Shown piece by piece: positions 17,901 through 25,338 of a stretch of DNA of 64,000 nucleotides; the first letter of the stretch is position 1; every line of letters begins with the position of its first letter. The DNA lies in contig NZ_AP026867.1 in assembly GCF_026000115.1 (NCBI RefSeq), positions 1,209,501 to 1,273,500 of the forward strand. The letters run 5' to 3'. This stretch comes from Aureispira anguillae (GTDB taxonomy: Bacteria > Bacteroidota > Bacteroidia > Chitinophagales > Saprospiraceae). The translations under genes were made by a program, and so were the position numbers. The notes below the pieces were generated by a model that saw only the letters and a program-made list of their open reading frames with translations, did not search any database and was not told the origin of the DNA.

Positions 17901-18929
17901 ATGTTATCAGAAGCCTTGAAAGGAAAAAAAATCTTAGATTTTACGTTATTATTACCTGGACCACTTGCCACTAATATTTTGGCGCAGATGGGAGCAGAGA
18001 TAATCAAAATTGAGCATCCCGATAAATTAGACGATACCCGAATTTACCCTCCTTTTGTAGAAGGAGAGGCATTGCTCTATCGCTTATTAAATCACAACAA
18101 AGAAAGCTTAATTCTAGATTATAAATCTACTCAAAATAGAGCTAAACTATTGGCATTAATCCAAGAGGCAGATGTAATAATTGAACAATTTAGACCTGGT
18201 GTAATGCAACGTTGGGGCTTAGATTATTCGACCCTAAAAACCGTTAATCCTAACCTAATTTACCTTTCATTGTCGGGTTATGGACAAGTAGGGGCTTATC
18301 GTTTGCAGGCAGGGCATGATATTAACTACTTAGCTTATACTGGAATATTAGACTTGATGAGAGATGAGCGGGGGAAGCCTGTTATCCCAGGAATACAAAT
18401 TGCTGATATTGCTGGTGGTTCTTATATGTTGGTAACGGCTTGTTTGGCTGCATTGGTTCAAGGAAAGGGGCAATATGTGGATGTTTCTATGTTGGATGGC
18501 TTACCTCCTTTGTTAACCATCGCTTTATCGCAAACTTGGGGAGGCATCAATCCACATGAAATGAAACTGTTAAATGGAAATTTGGTGAATTACAATGTTT
18601 ATGCTTGTAAAGAAGGAGGCTGGATGGCATTGGGGGCACTGGAAGTTAAGTTTTGGAACCGATTCTGCGAGGCACTTGATCAACTGGATTGGAAACGCCA
18701 ACATTTTGGAGAATTGTCAATTTACGAATTTCCTTATGCCGAAGTAAAAGCATTGTTTTTGACTAAAACACGAGATGAATGGGTAAAATGGGCTGAGGGG
18801 AAGGATATTTGTTTGTCGCCAGTATTAACGATTGAGGAAGTAGAGGCAGATGAACACTTAAAAGCAAAAGGGTATTTTGAAACTCAAAAAGCAATTCATA
18901 TCCCTTGGTTAAAAAAAGATGAATCATAA
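17901..18929 (+). CDS. CaiB/BaiF family CoA-transferase (alpha-methylacyl-CoA racemase-like)
   Basis: Residues 1-40 (LKGKKILDFTLLLPGP, ILAQMGAEIIKIEHP) are the conserved N-terminus of class III CoA-transferases (PF02515). YLSLSGYGQVGAYR is the central block, and the catalytic aspartate is Asp169 in IADIAGGS, the same number as in formyl-CoA transferase. The GHDINYLAYTG and GL-rich segments resemble alpha-methylacyl-CoA racemase, so branched-chain acyl-CoA epimerisation is plausible; CoA transfer from an organic acid is the alternative. 342 residues is short for the family but the core is complete. A second family member starts at 63447. Confidence 0.9.
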   Translation: MLSEALKGKKILDFTLLLPGPLATNILAQMGAEIIKIEHPDKLDDTRIYPPFVEGEALLYRLLNHNKESLILDYKSTQNRAKLLALIQEADVIIEQFRPGVMQRWGLDYSTLKTVNPNLIYLSLSGYGQVGAYRLQAGHDINYLAYTGILDLMRDERGKPVIPGIQIADIAGGSYMLVTACLAALVQGKGQYVDVSMLDGLPPLLTIALSQTWGGINPHEMKLLNGNLVNYNVYACKEGGWMALGALEVKFWNRFCEALDQLDWKRQHFGELSIYEFPYAEVKALFLTKTRDEWVKWAEGKDICLSPVLTIEEVEADEHLKAKGYFETQKAIHIPWLKKDES

Positions 18930-19024
18930 GAAGTTATTACGAACTGTGCAGCACTCATGCAATAATGAAATGGTACGGCTGCAAATGTATTTTTTCCTAT
19001 ACAACTCTATTCGTAATAACTTCT
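18929..19024. repeat. Inverted repeat flanking the intergenic gap
   Basis: Perfect 14-bp arms at 18929-18942 and 19011-19024 (agaagttattacga) enclose 68 bp between two convergent genes. The left arm overlaps the stop codon of the CoA-transferase. It could act as a bidirectional terminator or be a remnant of a small repeat element. Confidence 0.6.
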
Positions 19025-19052
19025 CAGTTTTAATCAATTTTGAGCAAAAACA

Positions 19053-20282
19053 CTAGTTGATTTCTATGGATTCACTCGTTGTTTTTCCATTAACACTGGT
19101 TTTTATGGTCGCTTTAAAACTTGGCTTGCTGGTAGTTGTTTTATTGGTATTGTTCATCGTCTGATTTAAAGGACCTGTACCATCTGAAACAACAGAACCC
19201 CAAATTAGATTTACAGCATAGGAATTGCGTTTGGGCTTGAGGCGGTAAGAAGCTTCTAACCAATCACTATTGATAAAAACATTGTCTTTTAAGACGTGTC
19301 CATTGGCAAAATGATACTCTATTCGCTTTTTACCAGGACCTGTTTTAAAGGTGACATTAGCACTATAATCATTGCTAATCAGAGCCCCATTAACAAACAT
19401 CTTAAAACATTTTTTTTCTGAATTAAAAAAGGTAACTCTTGTATAACCACTGGTGTTGCCTGTAACCGCAGGGCAACCAGAGGCGGTTGGATGCAATTCT
19501 GTAGCGCTAACAGGAGGCGTACCAACTTGGTGCAATAAAATCGTTTTAATACTTTCTGGATAAAGCGTATAAAGCTCGTAGGCATTGTTCCAATAGATTC
19601 TAATATTTTCGTCTTCAGATTCAAAGCTGCCGTTGATGGTAACTTTTTTGCCGTCTTTTAATAATTGGAGCTTCTTGGGAGTCAATTTTACTTCCAAAGG
19701 TTGGTTTTTGCTATCGACAAAAGATATTGCTTCGGGATTAAGCACACAAAATTCGTTATCCTTGCCCGAAAATTCTCCTGCAATACTAAATGAAAATTTT
19801 CCTTTTTTAGATTTGACCTTTTTTACAACTAAATTGAGTTGCTCATCTTGGGGGCTGTTGCCTTCTTCCAAAGGAATAGAATCAAGCGGTGAGAACTCAA
19901 CCGTTGGGGCATAGCTAAGCCCTTCTAACTGCACACTAAAGTGACTGACCATATAATTGATGTTGCCACTTATTTTTATGGTTTCTACAATTCTTTTATT
20001 GGGAGGAACAATGACAATTTTTTTCTTACTGGGGTAGTAGGTGCCAAGGTTGTCGTAAAGAAATCCTACTTTGGATATATCGTAGGCCATATAACTATTG
20101 GATTTGTTGTTGATGAGCAACCTAAATTTACAATAATCTTCTTTGGAGATAATATCTTTAATTTCTAGGGTATATAAATCATGTTGAACGATAGGAGGAT
20201 TGATGTATTCCATTTCTTCTTGGGCAAAGATTGGGCTAAACATCCAAGAAAATAGAAAAAGAAGGAAAGTTGTGTTTTTCAT
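19053..20282 (-). CDS. Secreted hypothetical protein
   Basis: The ATG at 20282 opens a good signal peptide (FLFSWMFSPIFAQ); upstream in-frame ATGs only add a hydrophilic extension. The mature protein (about 390 residues) is beta-rich with no cysteine cluster. Two halves look loosely alike: FRLLINNKSNSYMAYDISKVGFLYD in the first and FSIAGEFSGKDNEFCVLNPEAISFVD in the second (quoted as neighbouring short blocks). Both have an N-x-S/G-turn followed by a strand ending in D, which suggests a duplicated immunoglobulin-like domain. It resembles no enzyme I know. Probably periplasmic or surface. The neighbouring M43-like gene (387 bp upstream) is also secreted, but a shared role is a guess. Confidence 0.65.
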   Translation of the reverse strand: MKNTTFLLFLFSWMFSPIFAQEEMEYINPPIVQHDLYTLEIKDIISKEDYCKFRLLINNKSNSYMAYDISKVGFLYDNLGTYYPSKKKIVIVPPNKRIVETIKISGNINYMVSHFSVQLEGLSYAPTVEFSPLDSIPLEEGNSPQDEQLNLVVKKVKSKKGKFSFSIAGEFSGKDNEFCVLNPEAISFVDSKNQPLEVKLTPKKLQLLKDGKKVTINGSFESEDENIRIYWNNAYELYTLYPESIKTILLHQVGTPPVSATELHPTASGCPAVTGNTSGYTRVTFFNSEKKCFKMFVNGALISNDYSANVTFKTGPGKKRIEYHFANGHVLKDNVFINSDWLEASYRLKPKRNSYAVNLIWGSVVSDGTGPLNQTMNNTNKTTTSKPSFKATIKTSVNGKTTSESIEIN

Positions 20283-20588
20283 AATAATAATTTGATTGTT
20301 GTATGAATGAGGTACGGTTAATTTATAAAAGATAACTACATATACAGACAAAAATTATTCTCTTAAAATTTAAAAGGAAATGCTCCTGCTTGGTATTGGT
20401 CTTTTTTTTTATAACTTTTGATTATTTACTCGGTGCTTTTGTTGGTAATGTACTGATAGTTAGTGCTTTGTTGTCTTGTGTGTAAAGGCTCATAACTTTT
20501 GGAAAGAGCAGCACTTGCCACGGAGTGAGAGCATGAAATTGAACGGTTTGTTATCAAAACTCTTGGTATTGAGATGGTTAAACTAAAA
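20283..20588. other. Intergenic gap without gene
   Basis: AT-rich sequence between two minus-strand genes; it holds the leader of the 20282 gene and a weak partial match to the genome repeat modules (cacggagtgag near 20520). I see no further element. Confidence 0.4.
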
Positions 20589-20622
20589 ATCCATTTGAAG
20601 ATCTAAGAATCTTCAAATGGAT
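20589..20622 (-). terminator. Hairpin terminator after the M43-like gene
   Basis: Perfect 14-bp arms 20589-20602 and 20609-20622 (atccatttgaagat and its complement) with a 6-nt loop, 46 bp past the stop of the minus-strand gene at 20669. The minus-strand sequence after the stem is ttttagtttaacc, a modest T-run. Confidence 0.7.
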
Positions 20623-20668
20623 GGAGTAAGACAACTAAAGATAAAGTTGTTTATAGGCTTAAAACTAC

Positions 20669-22135
20669 TTAGTGTTGCAGGTATTCAATAATAATAGGCA
20701 TAATCTGTTGGTCGGTTGCAACTCCCTGTACCTTAATTCCGCTTTTTCCGTAGGTTAAATTATTGGAAGGAATTAAATCAATGCCAATTGTCATGTAAAT
20801 TTTTTGTACAACATCGATTTGTTCTTCAATGCTATTCATTTCATTAATAAGCTGTTCAATTCTCAATTGTTTTTTAGAAAATAAAACCACAATATGATTC
20901 TTTCCATCCTCTCCCTTTGATTCATCCACCTTAAGTCTTTCATTGTTGGAAGGCACTAAGAATTCTGTCATTTCTTCTCCTTTAAAAAACACTTTATCCC
21001 CTTTTTGAGGATATTGCAAATGAATGCCACGTTCAGCATCACCTTCAAGCACGTAGATATAACCCTTTTTGTGATTGGCAATAGCAATGTTATAAGGAGT
21101 ATTAGCACCATAAGTCCCCCCCTGATTGATGTACATATTTTTATCTCGTTTGGTGGTCATTTCTTCTCCATATATGTAGATCGAAACCTCACCTTGTAAG
21201 CCTTTTTCTTCTGCAAGAATTTTTAATTGACGTTTAGAATATTGGCTTTTGGGAAAGGTCAAATATTTGCGTAAATGGAGTGCTGCATACAACATTTTTT
21301 GGTATTGTTGTTCAGTAAAGTGATCGCAACAATAGAGACGAGGGTTGTCAGACATCAAATTTTTAGTATCTGGCTTGTAAAAACGCTTTCTACCAGATTG
21401 ATCTTGTTTTCTACCAATATAACCACAGCGGTCATCTACGGTAGAATGCGTCAAACCTGGGTCGGCAGGAGTATCGCAAATAAGATCTCCTTCTGTTGAG
21501 CAATTGCTACCATTTACCCATTCCTGAGTTTCCGAATTCTGTAAACCACTAGTAGCAAATAGGGTAAAATAGTGCCCCATCTGGCGTGCCAAAGCAACAC
21601 CATTGTTTAGACAATCTTTGGCAATTAAAATACGATCTATATTTTTTTCAGGCCCTTGTGGGTAATGCGTATAGCCACAAAATTGCATGGGACCATCCTC
21701 TATACTTCCCGTAATGTATAAGTTAATCACATTTTCAATATCATGAGCATTACAGAGCGTGTTCTCATCTTCTTTGTTTAGATTAAAGAGCTTGTCATTT
21801 CGGATATAATTAAAGTCACCCAAGGGGACAAACTGTACATAGATTTGGATAAAATAGCGATTGAGTAGAGCAAATGCATTTTTTACTTCATCAATACTGA
21901 TCGGGCTTTTGTCTTGAGAACTTCTTAAGATATGCACTTTTACAGGAATTTCAAGCATTCCCATAGAGGTTGGTCGCTCAAATTCTTTCAGTGCCTCTTG
22001 GTGACTCATCAAAAAACCTAGTTGTTTTTCATCGATGGTAGTGCCAGACATTTGTTTGTCCTTGAGAATCTTTTTTTCTTGGGCAAAAAGAGCAATTGTA
22101 AAGAAGATAAATAATAGTGATAGTTGTATTTTCAT
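20669..22135 (-). CDS. M43-like secreted protein with lost zinc site, plus DUF4384-like tail
   Basis: A signal peptide (FFTIALFAQ) is followed by a region that aligns by pattern to M43 pappalysin-type metalloproteases: PVKVHILRSSQ near the start, GDLICDTPADPGL and NLMSDN (the Met-turn) after the active-site helix. The expected HExxHxxGxxH is replaced: residues 183-194 read ARQMGHYFTLFA, so His184 to Arg, Glu185 to Gln and the third His to Ala, keeping only His188. The protein should not bind zinc normally. Residues of about 330-440 (GYIYVLEGDAERG, FFKGEEMTEFLVPSNNE) resemble a DUF4384 domain. Likely a pseudoenzyme with a binding role; the frame is intact, so this is not a broken gene. Confidence 0.8.
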   Translation of the reverse strand: MKIQLSLLFIFFTIALFAQEKKILKDKQMSGTTIDEKQLGFLMSHQEALKEFERPTSMGMLEIPVKVHILRSSQDKSPISIDEVKNAFALLNRYFIQIYVQFVPLGDFNYIRNDKLFNLNKEDENTLCNAHDIENVINLYITGSIEDGPMQFCGYTHYPQGPEKNIDRILIAKDCLNNGVALARQMGHYFTLFATSGLQNSETQEWVNGSNCSTEGDLICDTPADPGLTHSTVDDRCGYIGRKQDQSGRKRFYKPDTKNLMSDNPRLYCCDHFTEQQYQKMLYAALHLRKYLTFPKSQYSKRQLKILAEEKGLQGEVSIYIYGEEMTTKRDKNMYINQGGTYGANTPYNIAIANHKKGYIYVLEGDAERGIHLQYPQKGDKVFFKGEEMTEFLVPSNNERLKVDESKGEDGKNHIVVLFSKKQLRIEQLINEMNSIEEQIDVVQKIYMTIGIDLIPSNNLTYGKSGIKVQGVATDQQIMPIIIEYLQH

Positions 22136-23009
22136 AAATTAAAATCTTGAATAATGGATTGTGTGAATAAGGCTGAGAAATAGATTTTCATAGTGTAAAT
22201 ATAAGATATAAATAATCAGCAATTATCGATTTGTGAAAAATATTAATATGATGTCCAATCAACGGCGAAGCCCTCACAAAGTAAATTTTCGTAACGCCCA
22301 GTTTAAAAATAAAGTATTAAGGTATTGGTAATCATAGCCTTGTTTTTTAGTCTCTTAAGTCGTATTAAAAAACAAACAAACCGATAATTGCTGGCAAAAA
22401 TTATGCTTTTTTGTTCTTATCGTTGGTTTTGTAATGTCCTTTGGTTGTGAGTATATAGCCTTTGGTTCATTATATCAAGCTTACTCAGTTTGTTACTCAT
22501 TCCTTTAGAGCGTGTTTTGCCTTTATCTTTGGTGCTAGGTATCCCAGTTGGTACACAGTACCAAACTGCTCGTGCACTACATTTATGAGCTTGGAGGGTT
22601 CGGTTCACGTTACTCATATTTATGTGGTTTCTAGCGGACTATTGCACTCAATGATTTTAATAATAAATAAATTTTTTTAATAAAAATTGAAAAAAAAATC
22701 ATTTTTTCAATAATTTGCATGTTCTATGGAATACAATAAAGAGAGTATCTTTTACTCTCTAGCTTCGTTAAAAAGCCTCGTTGTAGCTAGCTAAAGCCTT
22801 AGTTTTACTACATTTAGTTTATTTTACAGACTAAAAAAATACACGGTACTATGAAGTAGCACCAAAGTCAATGCTTGAAATTACAGTTAGATAGCTTTGA
22901 GTTACAAATACAAGCGGTTAGTTCTCATCGTTCATGCTTATGTGATTTCTAGGAGGCTACTAGCTTAATAACCCTATTTTCAAATTTTTTTACTAAACTT
23001 TAAATACCT
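22136..23009. other. Large intergenic region with hairpins and repeat fragments
   Basis: 874 bp between divergent genes. It holds a short hairpin at 22740-22760 (8-bp arms agagagta/tactctct), a weak direct repeat around 22610-22640 and 22944-22975 (both with ttatgtg.tttctag), and long AT runs (22660-22720). Open frames here lack RBS or family motifs. It may contain promoters for both flanking genes; I see no exact TANNTTTG. Confidence 0.5.
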
Positions 23010-24086
23010 ATGAAAAATATCTTTATCAACTTGATTTTCCTTGTTAGTAGCTTCACTTTAGCCGCTCAGCAAATGGAATATGCTAAAATTAATTTTATCA
23101 GCTATCATAATAGCTCAAAAAAAATTTACATCAATGATCATCTAATTACAGCTTTTGGGGGAAATGATATTTTGAAATTAAAAATATACTCCAAGGGTAG
23201 GTTCACCGTCACTATGTTAACGGATTATGAAAAGCTGGAAGGTGTCATTGAAATAAAAGAAAATAAAAACTATTACTTTTTGGTAGGATATGAGAAGTTT
23301 GAAAATGTTCCATATAGGTTTTCTGAAATACCAGAAGAAGCTTATGCCTTTTTTTTAAAACGTTTTGAAAAAAAGAAAAAAATAACCTACAATATTCTCG
23401 AAATGGAAGAAGATATTAGTAAACCAATTGGAAAATTAGATGAATCTTTAACTCAGAGGGAAAAACAAGGAACAGGTTTTTTAATTAATAGTGAGGGGTA
23501 TGTTGTTACCAATTTTCATGTAATTGATGGTGCTAAAAACATCACTGCTAAGGGCGTTAAAGGAGATTATAATACACCATTCCAATTGGAGGTTGTTGCG
23601 GTTGATAGACAATTGGATTTAGCATTGTTAAAAATTAATACTAAACTCATCACTTTTGAAGCACCTCCATATTCTATAGGGAATTCAAAATCAATAAACC
23701 AAGCTTCTGATGTTTTTACTTTAGGCTATCCAATGAAAAGTACTATGGGGAATGAAATAAAAGTAACAACAGGGATCATCAATTCAACGAGTGGCTATAA
23801 GGGGAGCATCTCAGAGTTTCAAATATCTGCCAGCGTTCAACCAGGTAATAGTGGTGGACCTCTTTTAGATCAATATGGGAATATTGTTGGAGTCGTTAGT
23901 GCAAAAATTAAATCTAAAGAAGTGGATAATGTTGGATATGCAATTAAATCAGATTATTTAACTTTCTTTCTTGAACAAATTGGGAACATTGAATTTAAAA
24001 AAGAAAATAAAAAGCTTAAAGAAATAGATTTATCAAGTCAGGTGAAAAAAACTTCAAATTTTGTCTATATTATAGAAGCAAAGTAA
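23010..24086 (+). CDS. Trypsin-like (S1C/DegP-type) serine protease
   Basis: Signal peptide FTLAAQ, then a novel N-terminal domain of about 120 residues (contains GFLVGYEKFENVPY-like strands), then a chymotrypsin-fold protease. The catalytic triad is complete: His170 (VVTNFHVIDG), Asp203 (RQLDLALL), Ser281 (QPGNSGGPLL). No PDZ domain follows, unlike DegP; the C-terminus is a short charged helix. It is likely periplasmic and could cleave misfolded or specific envelope proteins. It is divergent from the M43-like pseudoprotease with an 874-bp gap between. Confidence 0.92.
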   Translation: MKNIFINLIFLVSSFTLAAQQMEYAKINFISYHNSSKKIYINDHLITAFGGNDILKLKIYSKGRFTVTMLTDYEKLEGVIEIKENKNYYFLVGYEKFENVPYRFSEIPEEAYAFFLKRFEKKKKITYNILEMEEDISKPIGKLDESLTQREKQGTGFLINSEGYVVTNFHVIDGAKNITAKGVKGDYNTPFQLEVVAVDRQLDLALLKINTKLITFEAPPYSIGNSKSINQASDVFTLGYPMKSTMGNEIKVTTGIINSTSGYKGSISEFQISASVQPGNSGGPLLDQYGNIVGVVSAKIKSKEVDNVGYAIKSDYLTFFLEQIGNIEFKKENKKLKEIDLSSQVKKTSNFVYIIEAK

Positions 24087-24148
24087 ATAAACAATGGCTG
24101 TTTGCTTCTTCATGTTGTCTTATCTTTTTTAGCGTTAAAATAGAAACA

Positions 24149-24185
24149 ACCTGTCACTTTAAACGCTATTGTTAAAGTGACAGGT
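24149..24185. terminator. Terminator between convergent genes
   Basis: Perfect 14-bp arms at 24149-24162 and 24172-24185 (acctgtcactttaa), loop 9 nt. It lies between the 24086 stop (+) and the 24207 stop (-), so it can serve both. There is no strong T-run on either side. Confidence 0.65.
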
Positions 24186-24206
24186 AAAGCAAAAGTGTAC
24201 TGTGAA

Positions 24207-24803
24207 TTAAAGGCTAGGGAGGCTAATTTCAGATTGAAAAAAGTCTTCCGTTAATTCTAATACCTCTGCTTCAACATTTTTATCGGTGATGGTGAATATG
24301 GCATCACTTCCATCACTATTGACAAGGAGTGTGCCTTTAATTTCATATTTGGGAGTCCAGCGGTCTTTCCAAGTAATTTGTAAATCGATATTGTGCCGAT
24401 CGCCATCTTGAGTAGCACTTAAAACAGAAACGCTAGGTTTGGCAAAGTTGTCACTATAAACCATGCGAATAGCGGGATAAATGAGTGCTTTAGCAAAATC
24501 TTTAGGGCGATCTCCCTCACGGATATAATTTTGATATTTGATAACATCTGCATCGTTATCGGCAGCACCGCCGCCACCACCACCACCAGAAGAATGCGAA
24601 TGGCGACGTTGTTTTTTGGGCGGCTCTTCCTCTTCGACATAGAATTCCTCTTCGCCCCAATTAACATCAGAAACAAGCGTGTCTATATGAGTTGCTGTAG
24701 AATCTACCTTGTCAGTGGTTGTTTTAGTTTTTCCTTTGCCACAACTAGCGAACAAGATGGTTCCTGCTAATAATATGAATAGATATTTTGTCATTGTTGT
24801 CAA
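24207..24803 (-). CDS. Lipoprotein, unknown function
   Basis: Two in-frame ATGs (24803, 24794) precede a signal peptide ending LFASC, giving a lipidated Cys. A low-complexity linker follows, with an acidic block then PPKKQRRHSHSSGGGGGGG. The folded part (about 85-198) is a beta-rich domain (VSVLSATQDGDRHNIDLQITW) that may bind a ligand. No family recognised. The Gly/Ser/His linker is notable as a flexible tether between membrane anchor and domain. Confidence 0.7.
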   Translation of the reverse strand: MTTMTKYLFILLAGTILFASCGKGKTKTTTDKVDSTATHIDTLVSDVNWGEEEFYVEEEEPPKKQRRHSHSSGGGGGGGAADNDADVIKYQNYIREGDRPKDFAKALIYPAIRMVYSDNFAKPSVSVLSATQDGDRHNIDLQITWKDRWTPKYEIKGTLLVNSDGSDAIFTITDKNVEAEVLELTEDFFQSEISLPSL

Positions 24804-25338
24804 ATTTGGTTTTTCTGTAAGAAGGTTTACGATCTTTATATTGTCGTCCTATTTGCGTTTTTGATAGGGGGTATATAACGAATCAAATTGTATTTGATAA
24901 TAATTATAAATACATAGGATATTTGCCTATTGTTTTGGGTATTCTTTTAGGTAGAAAACGTTTGTATATGTATTGGTAACCAGCTCTCTACCCAACTCGT
25001 AATTGATAAAATGTTGATTTTAGTTAGAAAATATAGAGGGAATCAGCCAATTTGCAAAATTTTAAGTGGGTTATTATTTTAAGCAGAGGATTGTTTTTTA
25101 CGAATGCAATCTTAATTCAGACCTCTTTGGGAATCTTCAAGGAAGACCTGAAAATCAAAGAATTATAAATTTTGTTTTAACTTGTTGTTTTTTAATGCTT
25201 TGTACAGGTTTTGTTTTCTTTTAGAGAATAGAGAATAAAAAACGTATACAGTATTAAGCGAATAAACCTTAGGTGTTTTCAAAAAATGTTATCTTTGATA
25301 CCCAATTTAAACAACCTTTATTTAAGTAGAAACGCAGA
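24804..25338. other. Intergenic region with one promoter
   Basis: 535 bp without a gene. It ends in the NhaC promoter (-7 box at 25290). A small hairpin (cagacctctttgggaatcttcaaggaagacctg broken into arms around 25117-25150) is visible; otherwise only AT-rich spacer. Confidence 0.45.
25290..25297 (+). promoter_or_regulatory. -7 box of the NhaC gene (TATCTTTG)
   Basis: Exact TANNTTTG 41 bp upstream of the ATG at 25339, giving a 5' leader of about 30-35 nt. A ttttc element about 20 bp upstream may be the -33 region. Confidence 0.65.

Noticed and set aside
19053-20282. Possible TraN/conjugative-transposon protein
   Set aside because: No other transfer genes around it, and the pattern does not match the TraN family core.
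22417-22680. Overlapping open frames on both strands in the 22.1-23.0 kb gap
   Set aside because: No motif, no ribosome site, and codons follow repeat-like sequence with unrelated composition.
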